Assembly (NCBI RefSeq): GCF_047795645.1
Contig: NZ_CP181045.1
Span: 3,348,001-3,412,000, forward strand
DNA length: 64,000 bases
Direction: 5' to 3'
From: Salipaludibacillus sp047795645
GTDB taxonomy: Bacteria > Bacillota > Bacilli > Bacillales > Salisediminibacteriaceae
In this document: positions 8,901-15,715 of the stretch, piece after piece
How positions within the stretch are numbered: position 1 is the first letter of the stretch
How the letters are laid out: each line of letters opens with the position of its first letter
Translations under genes and position numbers: made by a program
Notes under the pieces: generated by a model
What the model saw: only the letters and a program-made list of their open reading frames with translations
Told to the model about the DNA's origin: nothing
Database searches by the model: none

Positions 8901-11247
8901 AATTATCGAAGAGCGTTTCATAATAACCAGAACCTAAGGTCACTCTTCCAGACATGACAGTGGAGTTTTCGTCCGTATAGGTATCGATTTCTTCTCCATC
9001 AACATATAGTGTGAAGACATTTTCTTTCGCTTCAAACGCTAAATTATGCCAAACATCGTTATCAAAATCATCAATCATACCTGATTTTTCTACGCTGCCG
9101 AGTCTAAGAATTTCATATGATCCGTCTGCAAACACTCGTGCATTGTAAGGCGCTTGAGAATCTGACCAACTCTCTTTCACTTGACGTACCCCAATTAATG
9201 CATAATTATCTCTGTTGTCTACCTCGGGTGTGTACGTATCTAACAAAAAGTCGTAAGAAACGGTATAATTCACCCAACGGAAATCTCCAATGTTGGTGTT
9301 CGGATTCACGCCAGCTGCCGATCCATCGGTTCCGCCCCATACAGCCCAATCTGCTCCAATAATGTCTGTATTCATTATTTGTTGCAACATATTTCCACGA
9401 GATTCTGCTTCTGGAATGTCCCGCTCCACACGTTCGGCACTTCCACTCGTTCCTGGCTTCGTCGCCTCTTTGACAACTTCGAAGGCCCCGATTTGGTCTG
9501 TCGTATAACGTGGTGTACCACCACGACGGTCCACATAATCTCTACCATTTTCATCCGTACCATAATCCGTATATTCGAAATCATCCGTATATGGTAATGG
9601 CATAATCGTATCTTCTGCTAAATCAACCGGCTCTGATTGGTATTCGAAGCCTTCCACTTCAGATTCCCTATCTAAAGTCGAAATAGTCACGATCGAATAT
9701 GGCTTCACTTCCACTTCATATTCGCCATCTTCTGGAGTGATTTCATCAATATTTTTGAACCAATTTGCATCATATGCTTGTCCATCGTCGGCTCCACGAG
9801 TTTCCCAAACATAGACAGTTGCATCCTCTTTGCCATTTAGATTTTCTGTGTTAATCGTATAGTTACGTGTATCTCTAGTATTATTTGCAAATACGGTTGT
9901 GTAGTCGTCCGTTTCAGGGTCTTTTAACGTTAAGTAATTGTGCGTACTCGTATCGACATCGACACCACCGTCAAAGAAATTCCCATCGCTATATGTTGCA
10001 TCTTTAATATATTGCCACCTCTCATTTTCGTCTGTGGTGTGATCATTGTAACCAACGAAGTTCATCACATGACGAACACCTTGTACGCCACCATCTACTT
10101 CGTAAAAACCAGACCAAGGATCAAACGCACTAACTAAGTGTTTCGGGTTATATTTAGAACCTTGGTAAAAGGCAGCAACGGAAGGTTGAAAGTCAAATGA
10201 AACCGCATTTAGCGAGTTGTCACCTGCACCTTCCCATGAATACACCGAAATGATTCGTGAAGTGGCATCGATAATCCCTGCTCGTCCTCCAAGCCCTTGA
10301 TAATTTGGCTCCATATTTTCTCGATAACGCGCATTAATCATCGGTGCAATTCCTTCAGATACCCAATTTTCCTTCGGTTGTTTCCCTTCTGCAATCAACT
10401 TGTCCTGCAATTCAAGAAGTTCATTTGAACTAGTCAGTCCATAATGGGAGCTAATTACATCAATCTCATCAATTAAATCCGGATTGTCAAGTAGTGCTCG
10501 ACTAATTGTTTCTGTATCACGATACCCGTCTGCAGCAACAAGTTTAATATCTTTATAGTCAGCATCATAATTTGGTTCTTCTTTAATATTGGAAGTGAAG
10601 TATTTTAACCAATCAACTTCAGCTTTGCCGTTACCACCTTGGGACCTTTCATTTTGTGAAATCCCAACGTAATCTAGTTTAAATCCATACTCTTCTTCAA
10701 CAGCATCAATTGTTTGTTTATACCATTGATAGCGATTTTCATAGTCATCGTTTGCAGCACCTTCCCATGTCCAACGCGGTTCACCCCAACGCAGAATTTC
10801 CGTCGTGATGTCAGGGTTAATGAATTTAGCATCAGCTGCAAACTGGAACCCTGCTCCTCGCAGAACATTCGCTGGTTCATCAGCATATCGCATCGTTGCA
10901 GGTTCCGTCCCTGAAGATGAATTAATATCTCCACCCAACTCTACTTTGACGTGAGCAAGACCCGCCCCTGTGTCTGGATTAAATAGCTCATTCATAATTT
11001 CCCAATACGCATCTGGGTGCTCTTCCTTGTAATCTAACATTAACCGAGACGTATTATTACCAGATACCGTTCCAAAACCTTTAAATCTGTTATATTCATC
11101 TACGTCGTTTCCATCAATTGTAATTGTTCGATTGTTATCTTCCGCACTTGTTTCTTGTCCTACCATAAATGCAATGAACCCTAATACCATGACAACAACA
11201 GCTGCATATACGATACTCTTTTTCAAGTTGATAGTTGTACTTACCAT
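5908..11247 (-). CDS. Secreted GH59 (galactocerebrosidase/beta-galactosidase-like) enzyme with wall-binding repeats
   Basis: This is a 1779-residue exoenzyme. An N-terminal hydrophobic signal (to about residue 35) leads into a catalytic domain with GH59 hallmarks: RFKGFGTVSGNNTSRLMLDY, HVKVELGGD followed by GTEPATMRY. The predicted acid/base is Glu200 in ISQNERSQGG and the nucleophile Glu298 in NWVSEGIAP. A beta-sandwich and a lectin-like domain similar to that of mammalian GALC (about 545-790) follow. Next are one or two galactose-binding-like modules (about 815-1165), two FIVAR domains (about 1200-1350) and six peptidoglycan-binding-like repeats (about 1352-1779). The ATG at 11247 has GAGAGGAAG about 10 nt upstream. 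Its promoter shares a two-box architecture with the sugar transporter operon. I infer exo- or endo-acting removal of beta-galactose from an external galactan; the true substrate is unknown. Confidence 0.85.
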   Translation of the reverse strand: MVSTTINLKKSIVYAAVVVMVLGFIAFMVGQETSAEDNNRTITIDGNDVDEYNRFKGFGTVSGNNTSRLMLDYKEEHPDAYWEIMNELFNPDTGAGLAHVKVELGGDINSSSGTEPATMRYADEPANVLRGAGFQFAADAKFINPDITTEILRWGEPRWTWEGAANDDYENRYQWYKQTIDAVEEEYGFKLDYVGISQNERSQGGNGKAEVDWLKYFTSNIKEEPNYDADYKDIKLVAADGYRDTETISRALLDNPDLIDEIDVISSHYGLTSSNELLELQDKLIAEGKQPKENWVSEGIAPMINARYRENMEPNYQGLGGRAGIIDATSRIISVYSWEGAGDNSLNAVSFDFQPSVAAFYQGSKYNPKHLVSAFDPWSGFYEVDGGVQGVRHVMNFVGYNDHTTDENERWQYIKDATYSDGNFFDGGVDVDTSTHNYLTLKDPETDDYTTVFANNTRDTRNYTINTENLNGKEDATVYVWETRGADDGQAYDANWFKNIDEITPEDGEYEVEVKPYSIVTISTLDRESEVEGFEYQSEPVDLAEDTIMPLPYTDDFEYTDYGTDENGRDYVDRRGGTPRYTTDQIGAFEVVKEATKPGTSGSAERVERDIPEAESRGNMLQQIMNTDIIGADWAVWGGTDGSAAGVNPNTNIGDFRWVNYTVSYDFLLDTYTPEVDNRDNYALIGVRQVKESWSDSQAPYNARVFADGSYEILRLGSVEKSGMIDDFDNDVWHNLAFEAKENVFTLYVDGEEIDTYTDENSTVMSGRVTLGSGYYETLFDNLRIDPIDGYAYESDKYDSAQGKVYETEEAAFNNTDRWNPIGYVGNWSFNQAGYAHYNRTQMTANTDFPVWSGLTVGHQDTTTEQGTLNQVFYSGSWSSNSGNAWGSDGASFEIVFKGNEIRLYGETNPGNGTAEIYLNDELVDEVSYLNNSSVEQMVWSADGLEETEHTLRVVSKDSYTSFTKVEIETEDEVPVDAVTTLAPNNIVQISDDDDIGNEENTVYAYREGTNWGSNNSNAWANFNDNPYIWINFTGTGIDYLGVTADQTAYNFELNGEDVGDHTVGSNGVRYSVRDLEEGEHTLKVSLKDNEQLETFMDYRGVNIYSTPDQDSSTSMIFDFEGSGFNVLGGTPDALLDVYIDGELVDEEYRVYSKGDRQTSYQIRGLENTNHTAKIVVKGGTFTLDGLDIIKGESESMIDSSALENLLAEAKDMTNDGTYTEESFDALQDAIASAEDVLANETATQASIDAEVSQLQAAIDGLVEATDPEDPADTEELESLLDTAKAYTNEGEYTEETFANLQSGIADAEEMLANEEATQEDIDAAVTALQAAIDQLEAATDPDPVLKDGYTGEEVVTLKQNLSQLGFGNFPASPSERFGPVTESVVRSFQHYFGLEATGMAGEETLSLIDEILNSIYTDGNTAPEIRDLKLDLTLLGFGNFPTDPSENYGPVTMGVVSDFQAANQLVVSGIADPVTLALLAEQVDALTLDVPYKDGDTGQEIVTLKENLTQLGFGNFPTSPSERFGPVTESVVIAFQSYFGLDASGEADQTTLDLIDEILNGIYTDGNSASEIRDLKLDLTLLGYGNFPTDPSENYGPVTMGVVRAYQEANDLVVSGIADPVTLALLAEQVDAVKLDVPYKDGDVGYEIFLLKLKLSELGFGNFPASPSEVYGPVTEAVVSSFQVYFDLEMTGEANQETLDLMDEILHSVYTNGKSAPEVKEMKLKLTALGYGNFPSDPSENYGPVTMGVVIEFQQANDLMVSGIADPVTLAKLDSLSE

Positions 11248-11529
11248 TTTTTAAATCTTCCTCTCTTAGCTCAAGATATAAAACAACATGACTTCTCTTC
11301 TAGTCTCGGATGAGTGGAATACTTCCGCACAAAAATGGTTTCATTTTACTTACGACTTTCTCAGTGACTATCCTTTTAACACTGAAAAAAGCTCCCGTTT
11401 TATAGCTCTTTCAACGGAAACAGATCCTCTTTCATTTATTTCAAATATCATCAACTCCTTCCTTTGATTTTTTCGACTTGCATTACAAACCACTACTAAC
11501 CACTTACTAAGGTAAATCTTACCGTAAAT

Positions 11530-11586
11530 TGTATGCGTTTACATAAAACTTTTTTGCTTATTTATGCTATTATTTTGACTTTTCAG
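11530..11586 (-). promoter_or_regulatory. Two-box control region of the GH59 gene: cre-like box plus T-rich box, 26 nt apart
   Basis: On the plus strand TGTATGCGTTTACAT (11530-11544) is a near-consensus CcpA cre element with one mismatch. It is followed after exactly 26 nt by TATTTTGACTTTTCAG (11571-11586). The same pair with the same spacing stands before the ABC transporter operon at 25696-25750. Read on the minus strand, the cre element contains a -10-like TACAAT without a good -35. This fits an activator-dependent promoter with the upstream AAAAGTCAAAATA box as an activator site, possibly for the YesN-like regulator. Confidence 0.6.
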
Positions 11587-11632
11587 TTTTTTCATTTGCT
11601 AGAATATTGAAATAATCTAGCAAATGAAAAAG
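11587..11632. promoter_or_regulatory. Long inverted repeat between divergent genes
   Basis: TTTTTCATTTGCTAGA and TCTAGCAAATGAAAAA are perfectly complementary, separated by 12 nt (ATATTGAAATAA). The dyad lies directly beside the activator-like box of the GH59 promoter and 85 nt before the small plus-strand gene. It could be an operator for a dimeric regulator or an AT-rich bidirectional terminator. Confidence 0.45.
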
Positions 11633-11717
11633 AGAGGAAAATAATTTGTATTTTTATTATAAATTCAGTTTACTAGGTTTTGAGATGGGAATTAAATGAA
11701 TACAAGGAGGGATTGAT

Positions 11718-11909
11718 TTGAGAAGCTTACATCTATGGCAATGGCTTGCGATCTTAGCAGTTCTAATCTTAGGGACTTTGACGTTAACACGAGTAATTTA
11801 TATCCCTTTCTATGCTCAAAGTACCTTGTTAGGAATTGCGTTAGTTTCTGTCATCTCTTTTAGAATTTATAAGTATATGATAACGAGACTGAATACAAAG
11901 AATAACTAA
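11718..11909 (+). CDS. Small two-helix membrane protein of unknown function
   Basis: This is a 63-residue protein with two predicted transmembrane segments (about residues 9-27 and 34-51) and a basic C-terminus (KYMITRLNTKNN). The start is TTG at 11718, supported by AAGGAGGG eight bases upstream; no ATG is available. I do not recognise the family. It is the first gene of a plus-strand group that continues with a broken small reading frame at 11928 and the DUF2264 gene. A local role in the sugar locus is possible but unproven. Confidence 0.6.
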   Translation: MRSLHLWQWLAILAVLILGTLTLTRVIYIPFYAQSTLLGIALVSVISFRIYKYMITRLNTKNN

Positions 11910-11927
11910 TAAAGGAGGATTTCAAAC

Positions 11928-12026
11928 ATGAATTCTTATGTTTTTAAAGTCCTTCTTTCTATTCCTGGCTCTGTTAATTTCGATCACTTTTGTTTCCACC
12001 GGTTCCCCCCTCCATTTTCTCTTTAA
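11928..12026 (+). pseudogene. Small membrane-peptide gene, apparently frameshifted
   Basis: A strong AAAGGAGG site precedes an ATG at 11928, but the direct frame gives only 32 residues with no sensible composition. Removing one T from the TTTTT run at 11941-11945 produces MNSYVLKSFFLFLALLISIT and more, a convincing hydrophobic helix ending at a stop near 12034. The gene is therefore either broken by a 1-nt insertion, read through slippage at the T5A3 run, or affected by a sequencing error. Confidence 0.45.
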
Positions 12027-12082
12027 ACTAACCTAAATCAACAAATGAAATTTATTTGCACCAAATGCAGCATATAAGTAAA

Positions 12083-12120
12083 AATTGTTATACCTTATTC
12101 GAAATGTAACGGTATACAAT
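12083..12120. promoter_or_regulatory. Operator-like dyad upstream of the DUF2264 gene
   Basis: ATTGTTATACC (12083-12093) and GGTATACAAT (12111-12120) are near-perfect inverted repeats (one extra T in the left arm). The right half also reads ATGTAACGGTATACAAT, closely similar to the minus-strand cre-like box ATGTAAACGCATACAAT of the GH59 promoter. A GAGTCAAAACA word follows at about 12142, resembling the AAAAGTCAAAATA box. Confidence 0.45.
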
Positions 12121-12198
12121 GTGGTTATGATGAAATTTGAGAGAGTCAAAACATTCGAGTAATTCAGCCCCCCCATAAATAAAGAGGAGATGACTAAA

Positions 12199-14055
12199 AT
12201 GAAAGCCTTTGACTTGCCAATTGCTACCAACCCTCTTCAAACAAAACAAGATCTCCAACAAGCATTGAAGCAATTAGTCCATCCATTAAAATCTTCCTAC
12301 AGTAAAGGCAGTGCTCATATCCACGTTGGAAATACAGGCGCTGCATATCCTGATTCCATCGCTGAAATGGAAGCATTCTCAAGAGTTTTATGGGGAATGG
12401 CGCCGTTACTAGCTGGTGGAGAAGACGATGAGCTATGGGAAACATGTCTCGAAGGAATTAAAAATGGTACAAACCCTTCTCACGATGAATATTGGGGCGA
12501 AATCCATGACTACGACCAAAGAATCGTCGAAATGGCCGTTTACGGGTATGCCCTCTCTCTTATTCCTGATAAACTTTGGGACCCATTAACAGACCAAGAA
12601 AAACAGAACTTCGCTTCATGGCTCTCGCAAATAAACGATTGTAAAGCCCACGACTGCAATTGGTTGTTTTTCCCAGTTTTAGTCAATATCGGTTTGAAAA
12701 AGGTAGGCGCTACTTATAATCAGCAGACCATCGAGCAAAATTTAGATCGAATTGATAATTTTTATTTGTCAGATGGCTGGTATGCGGACGGGATAGATGC
12801 TCACAGCGATTATTACGTCCCTTTTGCACTTCACTATTACGGGTTATTTTATGCGAAAATCATTGGTAAAGAAGATCCAACGCGATCAGACGTGTATAAA
12901 GAGAGGGCAAAATTATTTGCACAACATTTTATTTATTGGTTCGCCGAAGATGGATCCGCGATCCCGTACGGAAGAAGTTTAACGTACAGATTCTCACAAG
13001 TTGCTTTCTGGAGCGCGATCATATTTGCTGATGTAAAAGTATTCCCGTTAGGCATAACAAAAGGGATTATTTTAAATCATTTACGTTGGTGGTTCAAGCA
13101 ACCTATTTTTACAAAAGATGGTCTCTTAACAATTGGATATACGTATCCAAATCAGATCATGGCTGAGAATTACAATTCGCCTGGGTCGCCGTACTGGTCG
13201 CTGAAGACATTCTTAATTCTCGCCTTGAAGGATGACCACCCGTTCTGGCAAGCGAAAGAATTGCCGCTTCCTGAATTAGATGCTTCATCTGTACAAGAGA
13301 AAGCACACCTTGTTTTGTGCAGACAAGCAGAACCGAATCATATTCTCGCATTTAATTCCGGTCATCTATCGACGAATGATCACACGCATACTTCTGCTAA
13401 ATACGAAAAATTTGTCTATTCAAATGTGTTCGGATTTAGCGTTCCTCGTGCAGAGTGGAAACTCGAACAAGGAGCATTTGACTCTACTCTTGCTTTAAGC
13501 GAAGGCGATAATATTTATCGCGTAAAAAGGTCGTGCGAGGAGATTCAAATAGACAACGACATCATTTATGCTAGGTGGAAACCTTGGTCAGATGTTGTCG
13601 TAAATACGTGGATTCTACCCGGAGCACCGATTCATTTACGCATTCATTGCATCGACTCTGCTAGGGATATAGATTTTGCCGAAGGCGGCTTTGCTCTTGG
13701 TTTAGATAATATCGGACATGATCAAACAAATGTGGATATTGCCAAGACGGACGAGCTTGTTCTCACGTCACTTCCTTGGGGACAAAGTGGGATCCAACAT
13801 CTTTATGGAGGCGGGAAAGCCGAATCTATTTATCCTCAGTCAAATACGAACGTAATGAGTGCAAGAACAGTAATTCCTACTGTGACAGGTAAGCTGTCCC
13901 CTGGTAAGCATTGGCTTGTTACTTCCGTGTTTGCTGAACCTGGCAATAGCCAAACAACCAAGTGGCAAAATGCCTACTCGGTCGAAACCAAAGGTGAAAA
14001 AATCATCGTCACAGCGAATTCTAGTAAACACATTGTTTTTCAAAAGAAGGTGTAA
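12199..14055 (+). CDS. DUF2264-family protein, candidate cytosolic glycoside hydrolase
   Basis: This is a protein of about 618 residues without signal peptide. The N-terminal two thirds have the helical (alpha/alpha)6-barrel look of DUF2264 proteins: LWGMAPLLAGGEDDELWE near residue 65, EYWGEIHDYDQRIVEMAVYG near 100, HDCNWLFFPVLVN near 150, LSDGWYADG and DAHSDYYVPFALHYYG near 190-210. A beta-rich C-terminal part follows. To my knowledge, DUF2264 proteins include the GH154 beta-glucuronidases found in arabinogalactan loci of Bacteroides, so trimming glucuronic acid from imported oligosaccharides is an attractive but unproven role. The start chosen is the second ATG (12199), nine bases after GAGGAG; the first at 12190 overlaps the binding site. 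It is divergent from GH59 and next to an operator-like dyad. Confidence 0.75.
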   Translation: MKAFDLPIATNPLQTKQDLQQALKQLVHPLKSSYSKGSAHIHVGNTGAAYPDSIAEMEAFSRVLWGMAPLLAGGEDDELWETCLEGIKNGTNPSHDEYWGEIHDYDQRIVEMAVYGYALSLIPDKLWDPLTDQEKQNFASWLSQINDCKAHDCNWLFFPVLVNIGLKKVGATYNQQTIEQNLDRIDNFYLSDGWYADGIDAHSDYYVPFALHYYGLFYAKIIGKEDPTRSDVYKERAKLFAQHFIYWFAEDGSAIPYGRSLTYRFSQVAFWSAIIFADVKVFPLGITKGIILNHLRWWFKQPIFTKDGLLTIGYTYPNQIMAENYNSPGSPYWSLKTFLILALKDDHPFWQAKELPLPELDASSVQEKAHLVLCRQAEPNHILAFNSGHLSTNDHTHTSAKYEKFVYSNVFGFSVPRAEWKLEQGAFDSTLALSEGDNIYRVKRSCEEIQIDNDIIYARWKPWSDVVVNTWILPGAPIHLRIHCIDSARDIDFAEGGFALGLDNIGHDQTNVDIAKTDELVLTSLPWGQSGIQHLYGGGKAESIYPQSNTNVMSARTVIPTVTGKLSPGKHWLVTSVFAEPGNSQTTKWQNAYSVETKGEKIIVTANSSKHIVFQKKV

Positions 14056-14109
14056 TCAGAAAGAACGAATCTCTTCTTTCCGTTTCTCCGTGAGAAATAC
14101 TACACACTT

Positions 14110-14304
14110 CTACTGTACCTTCAGATTACATCCTAAATCTTTTGTAGATAGCCATTTTTTGATGTTCTTTGTGGTTTTTGCATTTCCATCAGATCCTCGA
14201 GTTACGTCAAAATACAATCCATTATTCATTTGTATTTGCTTTATAACCTCAAGAGGATTGTATCCTAATATTGAGCATCCGGAGTTTGGTTCTGGTGCTG
14301 TCAC
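14110..14304 (-). pseudogene. Possible remnant of a small unknown gene
   Basis: An open frame of about 65-75 codons (GTG at 14304, open back to a stop near 14331) encodes a balanced soluble sequence containing PNSGCSILGYNPLEVIKQI and GLYFDVTRGSDGNAKTTKNI. It has no convincing ribosome binding site, and an ATG with MTN lies one frame away just upstream, suggesting a frameshifted small gene. I do not recognise the family. It is otherwise the only coding-looking content of the 14056-14434 gap. Confidence 0.25.
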
Positions 14305-14400
14305 TTTTCTATATTTACAATTCTTAATTTGTCATCTTTTTGTAAATAAGTTATACTAAACCGTTTTCTTTTAGACTATATTATTTTTGTTCAATACAAA

Positions 14401-14434
14401 AAGCACACCCCTTCTTAATTAAAAGAGTGTGCTT
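14401..14434 (-). terminator. Terminator of the nucleotidyltransferase gene pair
   Basis: AAGCACAC and GTGTGCTT arms enclose an 18-nt loop. On the minus strand the hairpin is followed by TTTTTG. It touches the stop codon of the 167-residue gene. Confidence 0.75.
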
Positions 14435-14938
14435 CTACTTCGTTACAAATAAATTGTCAAAATCTACTTTTTTCATTCTATTTGCAACATAAGCATCTTT
14501 TTCTGGATTTACTTCTTTTTCATTAACCAAGTAATTAGCAACAGAGACAAAAAGTTTCTCCATTTCTTTTGATTCATCGTACTTCCTTTGTCCAGTGGAT
14601 GTTACCACATGTGATTGATGAACATATTTGTTTCGTAACACCCTAGCAAGGTTCCGTACTTCAGGTCGATACACACTCTCTTTTTCTACTTCTTGAAGTG
14701 CTTTGTAAAGCGATGACTTTAACCGTTGAACTGTGTATTTCTTCTCTGCTAAGAGCAAGAACCTTTGGTAATATTCGGGCTTCGATAAGACATAAAACAC
14801 AAATACGTTTCGCACTCGTCGATCTTTCATACTCATTTTCAACAACTCTTCAAAAGAATGATCACCATAGGCTAAATACCTCTGTTCTTGTTCCAACCGA
14901 TTAAAAAACTCTTTTTCATTCAACACATCTTGGGTCAT
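14435..14938 (-). CDS. Unknown protein paired with a nucleotidyltransferase; contains an RX4H motif
   Basis: This is a 167-residue, charged, all-alpha-looking protein of unrecognised family. The motif RNKYVH (Arg-X4-His, about residues 101-106) is of the type that marks HEPN ribonuclease domains, but one such match is weak evidence. Its start lies four bases after the stop of the nucleotidyltransferase gene, with GGGAGG inside the end of that gene, so the two are translationally coupled. Pairings of a minimal nucleotidyltransferase with a HEPN protein form type VII toxin-antitoxin systems. Whether this is one is open. Confidence 0.55.
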   Translation of the reverse strand: MTQDVLNEKEFFNRLEQEQRYLAYGDHSFEELLKMSMKDRRVRNVFVFYVLSKPEYYQRFLLLAEKKYTVQRLKSSLYKALQEVEKESVYRPEVRNLARVLRNKYVHQSHVVTSTGQRKYDESKEMEKLFVSVANYLVNEKEVNPEKDAYVANRMKKVDFDNLFVTK

Positions 14939-14942
14939 CTCT

Positions 14943-15488
14943 TTATCCTCCCTTCCTTTCCTTCCATTGCTTTAATAATTCGTCCAGTTCATTATAACGT
15001 CTTCTTGGTAACATTATATATGGAAGGTACTCTTCGTACAATCCTTTTAGTTTATCTATATTAGCATTGCCAAGAATTCCAGATTCTAAAATATCCTCCA
15101 TATCTTTCTCTGTTTGCCGAGTTGTAAACAATTTAGATATAATCAGATGCTCTGTTGATGGCAAGTAAACTTCTAAATGATTAAACGCAACATTTAATCG
15201 TTCAAATTCCTTACGTACATCCTCTAATGGCGGGAGTTCCATCACACTTTCAATACTGCTACTTACAGAGTAATTAGCTAAAATCTTTCGAACTTGAGCA
15301 TCCTCGTGTTCCATTCTAACGAAGGCATCAATATCACTAGTAGCGTGAATGTTACTCTTTAAAAGTAATGCTGATCCACCAAAGATAGTTAAGGAAACCT
15401 TGCCTTTTATAGGTATTCCCCCTAATTCATAATCGATTTTATACAATGTTTCGATAATATCCTGTTTATTTCGAAACTCCTTATTCAT
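14943..15488 (-). CDS. Nucleotidyltransferase-fold protein (DUF6036/AbiEii-like)
   Basis: This is a 181-residue protein whose N-terminal half carries a nucleotidyltransferase signature: FGGSALLLKSN followed by TSDIDAFV (about residues 34-57; GS-X12-DxD). Downstream LIISKLFTTRQTEKDMEDI matches the helical segment that follows in DUF6036 and AbiEii-type enzymes. The family includes antitoxins and toxins that transfer nucleotides to proteins or tRNA. The ATG at 15488 has GGGAG seven bases upstream. It is the first gene of a two-gene unit ending in a clear terminator. It is flanked by glycan genes but has no obvious relation to them, which suggests a transferred defence or toxin-antitoxin pair. 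Confidence 0.7.
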   Translation of the reverse strand: MNKEFRNKQDIIETLYKIDYELGGIPIKGKVSLTIFGGSALLLKSNIHATSDIDAFVRMEHEDAQVRKILANYSVSSSIESVMELPPLEDVRKEFERLNVAFNHLEVYLPSTEHLIISKLFTTRQTEKDMEDILESGILGNANIDKLKGLYEEYLPYIMLPRRRYNELDELLKQWKERKGG

Positions 15489-15715
15489 GTTATCACTCCC
15501 AATAAATATTTAATTAGCATTTCAATATTCCACTTGTAAATGACTAATATATTGACTAGGAGGAAAATCCCCGTCCTTTGTTGAAAAACCCATAGATCTA
15601 CCAAAAAAAATATTACTTAACACGATCACATTAATCATTTAAGTCTTTTTCAAAGGCAGTCTTATAATATTATTGTAACACGATTGTCTAAAACTACCTG
15701 ACTTGATTAAGGGAT

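Noticed and set aside
14943..15488. Nucleotidyltransferase as part of a glycan pathway (sugar nucleotidyltransferase)
   Set aside because: The GS-X12-DxD motif and length fit the polymerase-beta-like protein-modifying class, not sugar nucleotidyltransferases such as GalU.
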